Shown here: positions 9,501-18,340 of the stretch, in pieces | Numbering within the stretch: the stretch's first letter is position 1 | Layout: each line of letters starts with the position of its first letter | NCBI RefSeq assembly: GCF_028736215.1 | Contig: NZ_CP117883.1 | Location: forward strand, 3,968,001-4,032,000 | DNA length: 64,000 nt | Direction of reading: 5' to 3' | Source of the DNA: Mucilaginibacter sp. KACC 22773 | GTDB lineage: Bacteria > Bacteroidota > Bacteroidia > Sphingobacteriales > Sphingobacteriaceae | Notes under the pieces: model-generated | Databases searched by the model: none | Seen by the model: the letters and a program-made list of their open reading frames with translations, nothing else | Told to the model about the DNA's origin: nothing | Translations under genes and position numbers: made by a program

Positions 9501-10726
9501 TCGTGCTTGAACTGGGTATATTTTTTTGTCTCCGGGTTAAAATTAATAAGGCCACCTCCATTTGTACCTATCCATAAATTACCGTTCCGTTCTTCGGCAA
9601 AAGCATTAATATCCTCATAGGGCAGGCTGTTTTTATCTGTTAATAAATGCCTGTAAACCGGAAATTGCATAATAGCCTTGTGGTAATAACTTATGCCCTG
9701 CTTAAAAGTACCCGCCCAAACAATGCCCGCATCGTCCCGGTATAAGAAAACACTGTTACCGCTGATAGATTGCGGGTCATCCTCTTTATTTACCAGGTAG
9801 GTTACTTTATGCGTTACCGGATCAAGTACGTTGATGCCGCCATGATCTGTTCCTATCCATATTTTATTATCATCGCCCTGTATTACGGTATTTACAATGT
9901 TGGAGTTTAGCCGGCCATCGGGCGTATCTTTACTAAAGTGTAATAGCGAATAATTTTGGGTATTAAAGCAGTAGGTGCCAAAAGGCCCCGCAGCCGAATA
10001 AATCCACAGGTTACTTTTATTATCAACTGCCAGCGTGTACGATTCCAGTTTATACAAATTAGCCTTAGCCAGCCCATCAAAACGCTTGATGATCTTATTT
10101 AACCGGGTATCTAACAAGTCGATAATACCATCGCTGTAAATTAACCAAACGGCATTGTTTTTTGTGACCGCCACATCCATTATGGCATCTGAATGCAAAA
10201 TGGTTTTTGAAAAGGATGATGTGCAATAAAACGACGTAGAACCATCAGCCGGGTTATACCTGTACACGCCCTTATTTTTAGTAATAAACCAAAAGCCGCC
10301 GTCTTTATCCTTTCGTATGAGTGTTACATCACTGGTTATAATTTTATAACGCCTAAGCTCATCGGCAACGTTAATAGCAAAATTTTCGGTCGCGGGGTCA
10401 TAAATACTAATGTTGCTGTGCGTAAATATCCACAGCTTTTTATCAGGCCCCTCGCTGATGCGCGAAACAAAGCTTTCACTTAGCGAATTAGGATTATCGG
10501 CCTCGTGCTTAAAAACCTTAAATTTAAACCCGTCATACCTACTCAGGCCCGAGTTTGTGCCAAACCACATGAACCCTTTTTCGTCTTTAAAAATACAATT
10601 GACGTGATTATCAGATAAGCCATCGGTAATATCTAACCGCGAAAATTTATATAAGCGACTTTGGCCAGATAGCCACTGATGGGTAAAAACAAGAAATATA
10701 AATGTTATATAAACTTTAAAACTCAT
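6572..10726 (-). CDS. Hybrid two-component system regulator (HTCS)
   Basis: 1384 aa, typical HTCS length. Order: signal peptide (about 1-21); two sets of Reg_prop beta-propeller repeats (about 30-720; recurring motifs such as MWFGTNSGLSRYD, IWIGTDHGGINVLD, LWIGTYFGGLDCFD); Y_Y_Y sensor domain (about 740-800); one membrane helix (about 803-822); HisKA with phospho-acceptor His872 (NISHEFRTPL); HATPase_c; receiver with Asp1175 (VSDVTMPEMNG); and a C-terminal AraC-type HTH (about 1270-1375). HTCS proteins bind a specific oligosaccharide in the periplasm and activate their own polysaccharide-utilisation genes, so the likely targets are the adjacent GH43 and susCD genes. All catalytic residues appear intact. 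Confidence 0.96.
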   Translation of the reverse strand: MSFKVYITFIFLVFTHQWLSGQSRLYKFSRLDITDGLSDNHVNCIFKDEKGFMWFGTNSGLSRYDGFKFKVFKHEADNPNSLSESFVSRISEGPDKKLWIFTHSNISIYDPATENFAINVADELRRYKIITSDVTLIRKDKDGGFWFITKNKGVYRYNPADGSTSFYCTSSFSKTILHSDAIMDVAVTKNNAVWLIYSDGIIDLLDTRLNKIIKRFDGLAKANLYKLESYTLAVDNKSNLWIYSAAGPFGTYCFNTQNYSLLHFSKDTPDGRLNSNIVNTVIQGDDNKIWIGTDHGGINVLDPVTHKVTYLVNKEDDPQSISGNSVFLYRDDAGIVWAGTFKQGISYYHKAIMQFPVYRHLLTDKNSLPYEDINAFAEERNGNLWIGTNGGGLINFNPETKKYTQFKHDAADPNSLSIDIIISLYVDHENKLWIGTYFGGLDCFDGKKFTHYRHSDKDKTTITDDRVYTIIEDAARNLWVGTFAGGLNVLDRKSNTFRHPEYKMVSDYTAFFYRDRQQNIWIGRDKGVDVIESKTNRVRHYYYQPKKPNSLAGSDVNVITQDSRGLMWIGTKSGLSILNTQTNTFLNVDKGMGWPVNNVSNILEDNQGRMWVSTTNGLSNISLTAAGGQYKFQVDNYNEADGLQARDFNLYAATKLRNGQMAFGGAHGFNLFAPAVINTLKPNPKLVFTDFRLFNKSVAAGDSVKGRAVLNKAIAETEWVTLNHNENVFDIEFAANEYFYPNKISYQYTLEGFDKGWITFPANSHSVTYTNLDGGDYTFKVRELNTAKEISLKITVQPPFWKTPIAYIAYMLLALGLLFYIRHRGITKLERQFEFKQAEIEAERKLASQREEAQRMHQLDLMKIKFFVNISHEFRTPLSLILSPIDDLIKVSDNPDQQHHLTMIKRNSKRLLNLVNQLIDFRKMEHNELKLSLNKGDIIQFIKEVSSSFTDVAHQKKIQYLFESELHSFITKFDQDKIERILFNLLSNAFKFTPTGGSISVILNTPQVANLPADKRMLEIRVIDTGIGISKENQEMIFERFFQDDIPESLLNQGSGIGLSITKEFIKIHGGTIRLESEPEYGSCFIVSIPFEGKTEKLTLAPAIQENNTLPTLKNTEGIQGSNKKPTVLLIEDDDDMRFYLKENLKDHFHIIEAVNGKEGWQKALALHPKLIVSDVTMPEMNGFELSRKLKGDSRTSHIPVILLTAMAGEDDQLVGLECGANDYIVKPFNSGILLSKINNLLLMQQTFKETYQKQVDIQSQDVVVVSEDEKFLKNALDFIEQNITKPNFSVEELARHLALSRVSLYRKLLNLTGKTPVDCIRTIRLQRAVQLLEKSKLSIANVAYEVGFNNAAYFAKVFKEEFGMLPSEYIAELKNKEHEDILA

Positions 10727-10841
10727 TATTTAGCAATTACCAACAATCGATTGCGGGGTTTAATAATCCGGTTTATAGGATTTATAAAATTACATAATAA
10801 GTGTTATATTAACATCAATATATTTAATTATTAAAATGGTA

Positions 10842-11729
10842 TTAACTTACCCTGGCACCAAGCGTGTATGCCTTCCTGAATTCTTTAGGGACACATAGCT
10901 TATTGCGCTTAAAAATCCGGTTGAAGTTTGAAATATTATTGAAGCCGCATTGATAGGCAATTTCGGCAATAGAGTGCGTGGTGTTTATGAGCATACGGGA
11001 TGCATTGCCCAGCCTGATATCGTTAAGGCTTTCAATAAACGATTTGCCGGTATTTTTTTTCAGGAACCGGCAAAACGAGGCCTCGGGCATGTTGGCAACC
11101 GTGGCTACTTCGGCAAGTGTTAAACGCTTGTCGAAATTGGTTTTCATATAATCAAAAACCTTATCAACACGCCCGTTGGTATACCTGAATTTTTCGTCCG
11201 AAAAGCCAGGATCAGATAGCATCCGCATATTTTTGGATGTAGATAGGGTATGCAGTATCGCAAGCAGTTCCACCACCGAGTTGAAGCCATCTTTATTGCT
11301 AAGGTTTAATATACGCCGGGTGATATCGCGGGTGGTTTCATACGAGAAAACAAGGCCACGCCGGGCGTTTTCAAACATGCTTTTGATAAAAAACAACTGG
11401 TTACGTTGCAAAAACTTTTCATCAAATAAATCAGTATGAAACTGAATGGTAACCTCATTAATGGCCTCGCTGGTACATTCGCCCGTAAACCAGCCGTGGT
11501 AAACGTTTGGGCCGATAAACACCAGCTCGATATCGTCAATAGTTTCTATACTATCGCCAATAATGCGTTTGGCGCCTTTGGCATTTATGATCAGGTTTAA
11601 CTCATATTCGTTGTGGTAATGTAAAGGAAAATCAAACTTCTCCTTTACTTTCGAAAATATCGAAAAACAATCGCCCATATTAAGGGACGTAGTTTCGCGC
11701 ATCACATTAGGAACCGGCATTTGATACAT
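10842..11729 (-). CDS. AraC-family transcriptional regulator with cupin sensor domain
   Basis: 295 aa. The N-terminal half (about 20-130) contains cupin-like strands (FDFPLHYHNEYELNLI, HGWFTGECTSE), where the ligand would bind. The C-terminal 100 residues form a double HTH of the AraC type (LTLAEVATVANMPEASFCRFLKK ... HSIAEIAYQCGFNNISNFNRIFKR). It sits 115 bp upstream of the hybrid two-component gene in the same direction, so it may add a second regulatory input to the locus. Its target is not shown by the sequence. Start at 11729 is the first ATG in frame; MRETTSLNMG further in is a possible alternative. Confidence 0.9.
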   Translation of the reverse strand: MYQMPVPNVMRETTSLNMGDCFSIFSKVKEKFDFPLHYHNEYELNLIINAKGAKRIIGDSIETIDDIELVFIGPNVYHGWFTGECTSEAINEVTIQFHTDLFDEKFLQRNQLFFIKSMFENARRGLVFSYETTRDITRRILNLSNKDGFNSVVELLAILHTLSTSKNMRMLSDPGFSDEKFRYTNGRVDKVFDYMKTNFDKRLTLAEVATVANMPEASFCRFLKKNTGKSFIESLNDIRLGNASRMLINTTHSIAEIAYQCGFNNISNFNRIFKRNKLCVPKEFRKAYTLGARVS

Positions 11730-12194
11730 TTAAATTATTGGCAACCTGGAATTACGGTTTATGGCGTAAAACTATGCGATTGCCCTTTTTTTTAATGCCA
11801 CAAATGTTACAGTTTCTACAGCAAATGTTAACCGGATTTTTTTATTCCGTCCTTTGGTACCCAAACAATTGTTGGGGTCAAGTGAGCAGTACTGAATATT
11901 GAGTTAAAAGGACATTATTCTTTTTGACTTAACGGATATAGTTAAACGAATGTCCTAAACTACCGTCATTGAGGTACGAAGCAATCGCGAAATATACGGG
12001 GTGTACTTGCAGAGTTCGCGATTGCTTCGCTCGCAATGACATGGTTGTTGTGAGGCTCTAAAGCCAACATGCCATCCCTGCTTTTTTCAGGATCATCCTG
12101 ATATGTACCTCGTAACGGCGGCCTGATTTTTAATTTTAGACAGCGACTTAGAACTTAAAACTTTCGACTAAGGACTATCATGATTAACCTAATA
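11730..12194. other. Intergenic region with palindromic repeat
   Basis: No gene seen. Near 11918-11962 an imperfect inverted pair GGACATT/AATGTCC encloses a second pair TTAAC/GTTAA. The third palindromic repeat family of the window lies at 11965-12040. The last part before 12195 is low-complexity sequence following the aminotransferase stop codon. Confidence 0.6.
11965..12040. repeat. Third palindromic repeat element (GAAGCAATCGCGA family)
   Basis: Left arm 11965-11990 (GTCATTG...CGAAGCAATCGCGA) and right arm 12016-12040 (TCGCGATTGCTTCG...CAATGAC) are complementary apart from a few positions and a one-base bulge; loop about 25 bp. A very similar inverted repeat motif is widespread in intergenic regions of many bacteria. 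It is unrelated in sequence to the two elements near 5.3 kb. Confidence 0.8.
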
Positions 12195-13493
12195 TCAGGT
12201 GGCTTTGCCGGCTATTTCTGTAATTGCTTTTACCAGCTTATCAAGGTCGGCAAGGGTAGTGTATACGTGCGGGGTTATGCGCACACAGCTTACGTTTTCA
12301 AACACGATAGATACCTGGTGAATTTTATACTGGTTAAACAACGCGGCATCCAGTTGCGCGGGAGTCATGCCATCAATAGATATGCCGCAGATAGCGCAGG
12401 AGTATTCGGGTTTTAGCGAGGTATGCAGCTTTACTTTGGGCAGGTGCTGTACTTTGGTAGCCCAGTAATTTTTAAGATAACGGATGCGATCCTCCTTACG
12501 TTTGCTGCCAATAGCCAACTGAAAGTTGATGGCCTCGCCTATCCCCTGCTCTATCGGGAAGCTACGGGTGCCCAGGTTTTCAAACTTGCGGATATCAGGC
12601 CCCTGCGGGTTATCATCGCACAAAAGCGGCATTACTTTACTTATCTTTTCTTTTTTAATACACATCATGCCGCTACCTATAGGTGCCGACAGGAATTTAT
12701 GCAGACTGGTGCCAAAGTAATCGCAATTTAAATCGGGAATCTTAAAATCGAGCAGCCCGAAGGAATGGGCTCCGTCGACAATTACCTCGATACCCCGGGC
12801 ATGCGCCATATCGCAAATTTTGCGCACGGGCATAATTTGGCCTACGTAGTTCACTATGTGCGTAACGTGTATCAGTTTTGTTTTGGAGGTGATGGCATCC
12901 TGGTAAGCTTTTACAATCTGCTCGTCATTCTCAATCGGAAAGTCGAATGTGAGTTGTTTGTAAACTATGCCTTCGCGCAGGGCACGCTGGCGATAAGCCT
13001 GTACCATGTGTGGATAATCTAACCTTGCCCCAATCACTTCATCGCCGCTTTTTAAGGGCAGGCCAAAGATGATGGTATTTAACGCCTCGGTAGCGTTACG
13101 GTTTATGGCAATTTCATCGGGCAGCGTACCGGCCAGCAAGGCAAGTTTTTCGCGCAATGGCTCGCGTCCCTGGTCAAGGATGCGCCACATAAAGTACGAC
13201 GGACCTTCGTTGGTAAGCTGATTGTAGCGCTCTACAGCCTGCTGCACCACAATTGGCGATGGCGACACACCGCCATTGTTCAGATTGATGATATTGGCGC
13301 TCACCGAGTACGACCGCTGAATAACGCCCCAAAAGTCCTCGTCCTGCGCTACCTCTTGCGGCGTTAAACGGCTTACCCTGTTTAATGCTGATGTCCAGTC
13401 GGCGGCATGCGCCTGGTTAAACAAGCTTGTAGCCGAAAAAGCGCCGGTTAGTACGGCCGCCTGTTTGATAAAACTGCGTCGATTATTAGTCAT
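12195..13493 (-). CDS. Tat-exported class V aminotransferase (isopenicillin-N-epimerase-like)
   Basis: 432 aa from the ATG at 13493, chosen because it begins the twin-arginine signal NNRRSFIKQAAVLTGAFSAT ending about AHA; a start at 13523 would add 10 residues before it. The rest is a PLP-dependent fold-type I enzyme: substrate/cofactor segments (LNNGGVSPSP, NRNATEALNTIIFGL, VIVDGAHSFGLLDF) and the Schiff-base Lys266 in GTSLHKFLSAPIGSG. Close families act as cysteine desulfurases or epimerases; the substrate here is not readable. Export through the Tat pathway fits a cofactor-loaded enzyme acting in the periplasm. It appears to be a single-gene transcript. Confidence 0.88.
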   Translation of the reverse strand: MTNNRRSFIKQAAVLTGAFSATSLFNQAHAADWTSALNRVSRLTPQEVAQDEDFWGVIQRSYSVSANIINLNNGGVSPSPIVVQQAVERYNQLTNEGPSYFMWRILDQGREPLREKLALLAGTLPDEIAINRNATEALNTIIFGLPLKSGDEVIGARLDYPHMVQAYRQRALREGIVYKQLTFDFPIENDEQIVKAYQDAITSKTKLIHVTHIVNYVGQIMPVRKICDMAHARGIEVIVDGAHSFGLLDFKIPDLNCDYFGTSLHKFLSAPIGSGMMCIKKEKISKVMPLLCDDNPQGPDIRKFENLGTRSFPIEQGIGEAINFQLAIGSKRKEDRIRYLKNYWATKVQHLPKVKLHTSLKPEYSCAICGISIDGMTPAQLDAALFNQYKIHQVSIVFENVSCVRITPHVYTTLADLDKLVKAITEIAGKAT

Positions 13494-13600
13494 GAACGAA
13501 TTTAGCGTATTTGATGGATACAAACAAGCAATCGGCCCGTGTTTTTTGCTGCTGAGATTGCTGATTAGAAGCGATTTAATGAAATGTATTAACTAAGCTG

Positions 13601-13990
13601 TTACACCACCGCCTTTGCAACAAACATTGTCTTATAGTACTTCCAGTACCCAACGCCCAAAAGCAGGTTTGGGGCCACCAAAAAAACGCCCATCAGCCAA
13701 CCTGACGGCACCAGGAAGGTGTGAAACAACAACACATTTAAACTGATAGGGAACAGCACCACCGCCGAAAAGGGCGCGTAGCGGTTAGTGAGCAGCGACA
13801 AGCCGCCTGTTATCTGTATCACTTTTTGAATAGGATAAAAGTACCCGGTACCCTTTAACCCGGCGATGAAAGCACCCGCCGCACCGGTATGTAATGGCTG
13901 GTACGGTATAAAATGCAGGAAATAATCGAGGCCAAACACCAGGTATAAAAAGCCAAGCAACAAGCGGGATATGAGTACGGTTGTTTTCAT
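13601..13990 (-). CDS. DoxX-like small integral membrane protein
   Basis: 129 aa with four predicted membrane helices (LISRLLLGFLYLVFGLDYF, VIQITGGLSLL, FSAVVLFPISLNVLLFHTF, MGVFLVAPNLLLGVGYW). The GFLYLVFGLDYFLHF start and the FYPIQKVIQITGGL segment match DoxX family members, small membrane proteins often tied to redox or stress functions but mostly uncharacterised. It is followed 35 bp later by the toxin-antitoxin pair on the same strand. Function remains general. Confidence 0.75.
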   Translation of the reverse strand: MKTTVLISRLLLGFLYLVFGLDYFLHFIPYQPLHTGAAGAFIAGLKGTGYFYPIQKVIQITGGLSLLTNRYAPFSAVVLFPISLNVLLFHTFLVPSGWLMGVFLVAPNLLLGVGYWKYYKTMFVAKAVV

Positions 13991-14025
13991 TGAATTGAGT
14001 TACATATATTATCAAGGGATGAAAG

Positions 14026-14412
14026 TTATTGCTTCCATGGATCTAAAAGCTCCAAATCTGTAATATTTTTAAAATCAGAGGTGTTGCGTGTGATCAATGT
14101 CAGATCACCAACGATGGCTGTAGCTGCAATGATAGCATCAGGGAGTTTAATGCGCTGGCCTTTACATATGGTTATCATTTTATCTACAACCTGATCATTA
14201 ATTTCAAAAACGATGCTTTCTGAAACAAAATCGTGTAATGTCTTATAAACATCGTCAGACGTATTAAACCTAAGGACTTCAATTTTAGTAACTACTGAGA
14301 TATTTGGAGTTTCGTCAACTATTGCATGCATGAATTTCATGCCGGATTCAGGTAATTTATTATCTAAATACCCTATTACCACATTAGAATCTATTAAATA
14401 TCCCTTTCCCAC
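14026..14412 (-). CDS. PIN-domain (VapC-like) toxin ribonuclease
   Basis: 128 aa from a GTG start at 14412. The four acidic PIN residues are present: Asp8 (YLIDSNVV), Glu45 (TKIEVLRF), Asp92 (LPDAIIAATA) and Asp113 (RNTSDFKNI), which coordinate Mg2+ for RNA cleavage. The start overlaps the end of the upstream antitoxin gene by 19 bp, a typical toxin-antitoxin arrangement implying translational coupling. The likely role is growth inhibition by RNA cleavage when the antitoxin is lost; the RNA target is unknown. Confidence 0.9.
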   Translation of the reverse strand: MGKGYLIDSNVVIGYLDNKLPESGMKFMHAIVDETPNISVVTKIEVLRFNTSDDVYKTLHDFVSESIVFEINDQVVDKMITICKGQRIKLPDAIIAATAIVGDLTLITRNTSDFKNITDLELLDPWKQ

Positions 14413-14612
14413 TCGTTTCTACCTTGTTCGATTGAGTTTTGAAAGTTGTTATATTCCTCTTTAGAAAGATTGAGTGAGCCGGCAAATCGTTCGGAGAGTT
14501 TTTGTTTTGGCTTACTACTTTTCTCAAGAACCTTAACAATATGTAAAGCCTCAAGATCTTCGATCAGTTTGTAAGCTTTATTGTTATTTATCTGAAGCAA
14601 AACCGTTTCCAT
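14394..14612 (-). CDS. Antitoxin partner of the PIN toxin
   Basis: 72 aa from the ATG at 14612 (METVLLQINNNKAYKLIEDL); a TTG start at 14633 would add seven lysine-rich residues and is less likely. The N-terminal half looks like a short DNA-binding/dimerisation module and the C-terminal half (KLSERFAGSLNLSKEEYNNF...) like the disordered toxin-wrapping tail seen in many Bacteroidota antitoxins that pair with PIN toxins. It lies directly upstream of and overlaps the toxin. Autoregulation of the pair is expected from family knowledge, but no operator was identified. Confidence 0.8.
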   Translation of the reverse strand: METVLLQINNNKAYKLIEDLEALHIVKVLEKSSKPKQKLSERFAGSLNLSKEEYNNFQNSIEQGRNEWERDI

Positions 14613-14666
14613 CTTTAGTTTATCTTTTACCAAATATACAAAACTTATCTCATAGATATATCCAAT

Positions 14667-16268
14667 TCATTCACCCGCCGCCGGCACCAGCTTCGCTTTC
14701 AAATCCGGGTCTTTCATGTCCTTATCCAGCGGGAACATGGGGCGCTTGATGCGATGGTATGGCAAACGTTCGATGTTCTGATCAACCCCGCCGGGGGTTA
14801 TGGCCAGCAGCCAATCGGCGCGCATGGCATATAGTTCGGGCTCAAGGTAGCCAATTTTCACTACCACAATACCGGCGGTGCGGGGGTTTAAGCCCAGGCG
14901 GGTAAAGTCAATTTCTTTGTGATATGGCTTGCGTTTTTGGGTGACGATCACGTGTACGCTGCCCACTTTTATCACGGCCTCCACTTCAGCATCCTTATCG
15001 CCGTATTGGATAGATTCTACCGTACCCGATAGCCTTACGGGCGGTGCAAAACGGGCATCAACTGCTGCGCCGGCCAAACCATCCACATGGCCGCCTACGC
15101 CCGCGGCAATGGCGCTTTTGATCAATTGCGGCGCAGGGACGGATGCATACAGCAACGATGGACCTGCATCGGTTTTAAACTCGGGCCGGGCCAATATCTG
15201 TGTCAGCGTCCAGGTAGCATCTCCTGCCCCGCCTGCGGTTGGGTTATCGCCCGAATCGCTGATGTAAAATGGATGCTTTGGGCTGGCTACGGCCTTATCA
15301 AGGCATTCTGCTAAAGTACCTGTAGGTGCTACAAATTCAAAGGCTTTGCGGGCATCCCAAAAGTTTTGGGCCAGCTTTTCGGCGGCGGCTGTTACTACGG
15401 CTTTATCGTCGCCGGTTACCATTACTACGGCGTGGTTGCGCGGCTCATCGGCCCAGGCGTAGCCAATCCAAATGGCGGCATCAATGACGCCCGGCTGTAC
15501 CGAAGCCGGGGCTACAGCCTTGTATATGCTTTTACCGGGTTCAATCCGGGTGCTTGTTTTTTCGCCGGGCAGTAAAATAGGGATAGAGATATAGGCCTTG
15601 AACGCCGGTTTTCCTTTACCGGTTTCAATCCGGCTGATCAGGTTTTCAACAGCCCGCTGTTTGGTTTGCATGGCATCTTCATGCGGGGCCATGCGGTAGC
15701 AGGTAATCAGGTCGGTATTTTGGGCCAGCCGCCAGGAAACATTGCCGTGCAGGTCCATAGATGTGGAGATAAGCGTTTTTGTGCCCACTACTTTCCTTAT
15801 CCTGGTTATTAGGTCGCCCTCGGGGTCATCCAATCCCACAACGCTCATGGCGCCATGAATATCAAAATACAACCCGTCATAAGGCAGGTGTTTTTTAAGC
15901 GAATCTAAAGTTTTACCAACCAGCGACTCATAAGCAGCCCTGGTAACCGCCCCACCGGGCAGACTTTTGCCCATCAAAGCCGGGAACCAAACCGCACTCT
16001 TGCGCAAAGGCGAGTCGGCAGCCATAAATGGGTACGAACTAAAAACTTCAGCCCCGTATTTGGCATGAAAAGCGGCTTCATCCGTTAGTGCCGGCGAAAA
16101 CGTACTCGACTCGATACCCAGTCCGCAAATGGCTATCCGGGGCAGTGGTTTTACCATAGGGCTGTTATCGGATGGCCTGCTACCGTGTCTGTGTTTATTG
16201 GGCAAGGTGGCCGCCAAACAAAAAGTAAGGCTAAATAATAGTATTGCCGGTATGGAGTGTTTAAACAT
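14667..16268 (-). CDS. M81-family (MlrC-like) putative metallopeptidase, exported
   Basis: 533 aa with an N-terminal signal peptide (about 1-20). The body matches the M81/MlrC family: N-terminal domain beginning RIAICGLGIESSTFSP, metal-site motifs FDIHGAMSV, SMDLHGNVSWR and MAPHEDAMQT, then a C-terminal domain (from about 340, FYISDSGDNPTAGGAGDAT). MlrC was described in linearised microcystin breakdown, but the family is broad and most members act on unknown substrates. An exported form is somewhat unusual. It follows the hydrolase gene at 16298-18007 by 29 bp on the same strand, so the two probably form one transcript. Confidence 0.85.
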   Translation of the reverse strand: MFKHSIPAILLFSLTFCLAATLPNKHRHGSRPSDNSPMVKPLPRIAICGLGIESSTFSPALTDEAAFHAKYGAEVFSSYPFMAADSPLRKSAVWFPALMGKSLPGGAVTRAAYESLVGKTLDSLKKHLPYDGLYFDIHGAMSVVGLDDPEGDLITRIRKVVGTKTLISTSMDLHGNVSWRLAQNTDLITCYRMAPHEDAMQTKQRAVENLISRIETGKGKPAFKAYISIPILLPGEKTSTRIEPGKSIYKAVAPASVQPGVIDAAIWIGYAWADEPRNHAVVMVTGDDKAVVTAAAEKLAQNFWDARKAFEFVAPTGTLAECLDKAVASPKHPFYISDSGDNPTAGGAGDATWTLTQILARPEFKTDAGPSLLYASVPAPQLIKSAIAAGVGGHVDGLAGAAVDARFAPPVRLSGTVESIQYGDKDAEVEAVIKVGSVHVIVTQKRKPYHKEIDFTRLGLNPRTAGIVVVKIGYLEPELYAMRADWLLAITPGGVDQNIERLPYHRIKRPMFPLDKDMKDPDLKAKLVPAAGE

Positions 16269-16297
16269 AGCTATTGGGTAAATTGCATTTTATCCTA

Positions 16298-18007
16298 TTA
16301 ATACCTCCAACTCTTCAAATCCGCTCCCTTTGGTGCTCTGTTTTTAACCTCGGCAGCCCATTTTTTGATAAACATTTGGTGGTAGCGCAGGCGGCTGATG
16401 TAGTTGGGTTGGGTATGGTCGCCGTTCCAGCAATGTTCGGCACGGTCGCCGTAGTCAACTTCGCAGTTACAGTTGGGGTTATTGAGCTTTTTGAGCATGT
16501 CTTCGGCGGTGTAAACGGCGTTGTTGAGGTAGTAGGTGTCCATATCGCCTACGTAAATATGAATTTTACCTTTCAGGCTGTTGCCGATTTTTGGCCAGTC
16601 GCGTTGGATGATGTGCGTAAGATCAAAGTGCTCGCGCCAGTAGGCAGCAACCGAAGTATCTATAGCGCCGGTATTTTTATCGTAAATGCGTTTGGGGTAG
16701 CCATCCTTATCCATGGGCGAAAATACGGCTTCCCAGATATCAAACTGGCCGCCACTGCGGCTGCGTGTACCTATTGCCAGTTCGCTTTGGTTTACCTCCT
16801 TCATGGTCGATCCTACATGGCCCAGGTAGTCGCGTTCTTCGGGGCGAGGTGTTTGCTTAAAATCTGACGACAGGAAATAGGCGTTTTTATCGCCATAAAG
16901 GTTGATGGTCATGTAGTGGTGAAAGTCTACCGGGTCGGGGCAGGCGGCGTAGCAGCCGTTATACTCGTTGGGATAAAAAACCTGCGCGGCCAGTACTTCC
17001 CAGCCACCTGTGGAGCCACCATACATAAACCTGGCCCATCCTTTACCTATCCCCCTGAATTGCTTTTCAATCTCGGGGATCAATTCGTAAGTTATCGCAT
17101 CGCCGTACGGACCAAGATTGGCGGAGTTTACGGCATATGAATCGTCATAATACGGGTTGGCATGCTGAATTTCGATGGCCAGCACCCGCGGGAAGGCAGG
17201 CCCTGTCCATTGTTTGTAAAAATCATAGGCCTCCTGCTGCACTATCCTGTTATAGCCTGTGATATGAAAACGCGCCGAAGTATCGGGTTTCAAATTCGGG
17301 TCGGGCGGTGTAGTGCTGAAACCTTCCAGGTCGGCAGGGAAATGCCCGTGGAAAATAGCCAGGGGATATTTCACATTAGGGTGCTCGTCGAAACCTGCGG
17401 GTATCAATATGTTTGCACCAAGATACATCGGCCTGCCCCAAAATTCGGTCAGCAGTTTGCTTTGGATTTTGATGTGTTTGATGTATTTAGTATCCTTAGG
17501 CGCTTCTATAGGCGGGATAACCTTGCTGATATTAAGCGTTAATTCGTTAGAAACAGCCGGGTCGAAATAAATTTTGACCGGGGCCGAATATATATTGCCA
17601 GGCGCCATATTCCAATGCTGGCCCTCGCCCCTATCCATCGGCAGCTTTACGGTTTGGCCGGTTTTAAGATGAAAGGTCTCGTATTTATGTAACAGCACTT
17701 GCACATAATAATCGCCGGCAGGCACATCCTTCAAACGCTCCAGCGGATAACCGTAAGCCTGTACATCTATTAATTGGCTGGTACCAGGTTGCCACCCGTT
17801 GATATCCATCCCAAAAACCAGCTGCGATTCGGCACCGTCACTCACCTGAAAACGGGGCTCGGCTTTGTTGTTTTTTGATAACAACAATAACAGCCTGCCA
17901 TCCAATTCTTTGCTTTCGCCAAGCGAAGGATCGATGTTTACCCTGAATGTTTGGGCGTTTGCAAAAAATGGAGAGATAAGGAGTATGAATAAGATCAGCT
18001 TTTTCAT
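16298..18007 (-). CDS. Exported alpha/beta-hydrolase (putative esterase)
   Basis: 569 aa from the ATG at 18007, which starts the signal peptide MKKLILFILLISPFFANAQ; the 18112 start would place 35 residues before it. The N-terminal 200 residues look like a beta-sandwich (FRVNIDPSLGESKELDGRLL). The C-terminal part contains an alpha/beta-hydrolase core with nucleophile elbow GGSTGGW (Ser332) preceded by the FHGHF segment, as in esterase-D-like proteins. The probable acid and His lie near GDMDTYY and GDRAEHCWNGDH. It is the upstream partner of the M81 gene. Substrate unknown; peptide or sugar ester cleavage in the periplasm is an inference. Confidence 0.75.
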   Translation of the reverse strand: MKKLILFILLISPFFANAQTFRVNIDPSLGESKELDGRLLLLLSKNNKAEPRFQVSDGAESQLVFGMDINGWQPGTSQLIDVQAYGYPLERLKDVPAGDYYVQVLLHKYETFHLKTGQTVKLPMDRGEGQHWNMAPGNIYSAPVKIYFDPAVSNELTLNISKVIPPIEAPKDTKYIKHIKIQSKLLTEFWGRPMYLGANILIPAGFDEHPNVKYPLAIFHGHFPADLEGFSTTPPDPNLKPDTSARFHITGYNRIVQQEAYDFYKQWTGPAFPRVLAIEIQHANPYYDDSYAVNSANLGPYGDAITYELIPEIEKQFRGIGKGWARFMYGGSTGGWEVLAAQVFYPNEYNGCYAACPDPVDFHHYMTINLYGDKNAYFLSSDFKQTPRPEERDYLGHVGSTMKEVNQSELAIGTRSRSGGQFDIWEAVFSPMDKDGYPKRIYDKNTGAIDTSVAAYWREHFDLTHIIQRDWPKIGNSLKGKIHIYVGDMDTYYLNNAVYTAEDMLKKLNNPNCNCEVDYGDRAEHCWNGDHTQPNYISRLRYHQMFIKKWAAEVKNRAPKGADLKSWRY

Positions 18008-18340
18008 GTAGCGCGGGTTTGGGATTAAATATAGGGAAAAAGATGAGTTTGTAAAAAAGTGATCTAAAAGTACAGGGTAAACGCATCTAATTGGGTTAAC
18101 ATAACTTAACACATTTTAATTTTATTTTTTTTAAATATTTGATAATCAGTATTTTAAATTTAAACATGGTTAACATTAAACTGATCGTACAATTTAGAAG
18201 CATCCAAATATTTGTGCCTGTTGTGGCCAATGCAAGTCCCTCTGGTACCTGGATCATTTAACCACTATCAGCCAATAAAAACAAGGTATCGTTTGATGCT
18301 TATATCTTCTCGACGCTATAAGCTTAGATGTGCACACGCT

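Noticed and set aside
16274..16867. Plus-strand ORF of 197 codons
   Set aside because: It is antisense to the well-supported hydrolase gene and has no recognisable domain.
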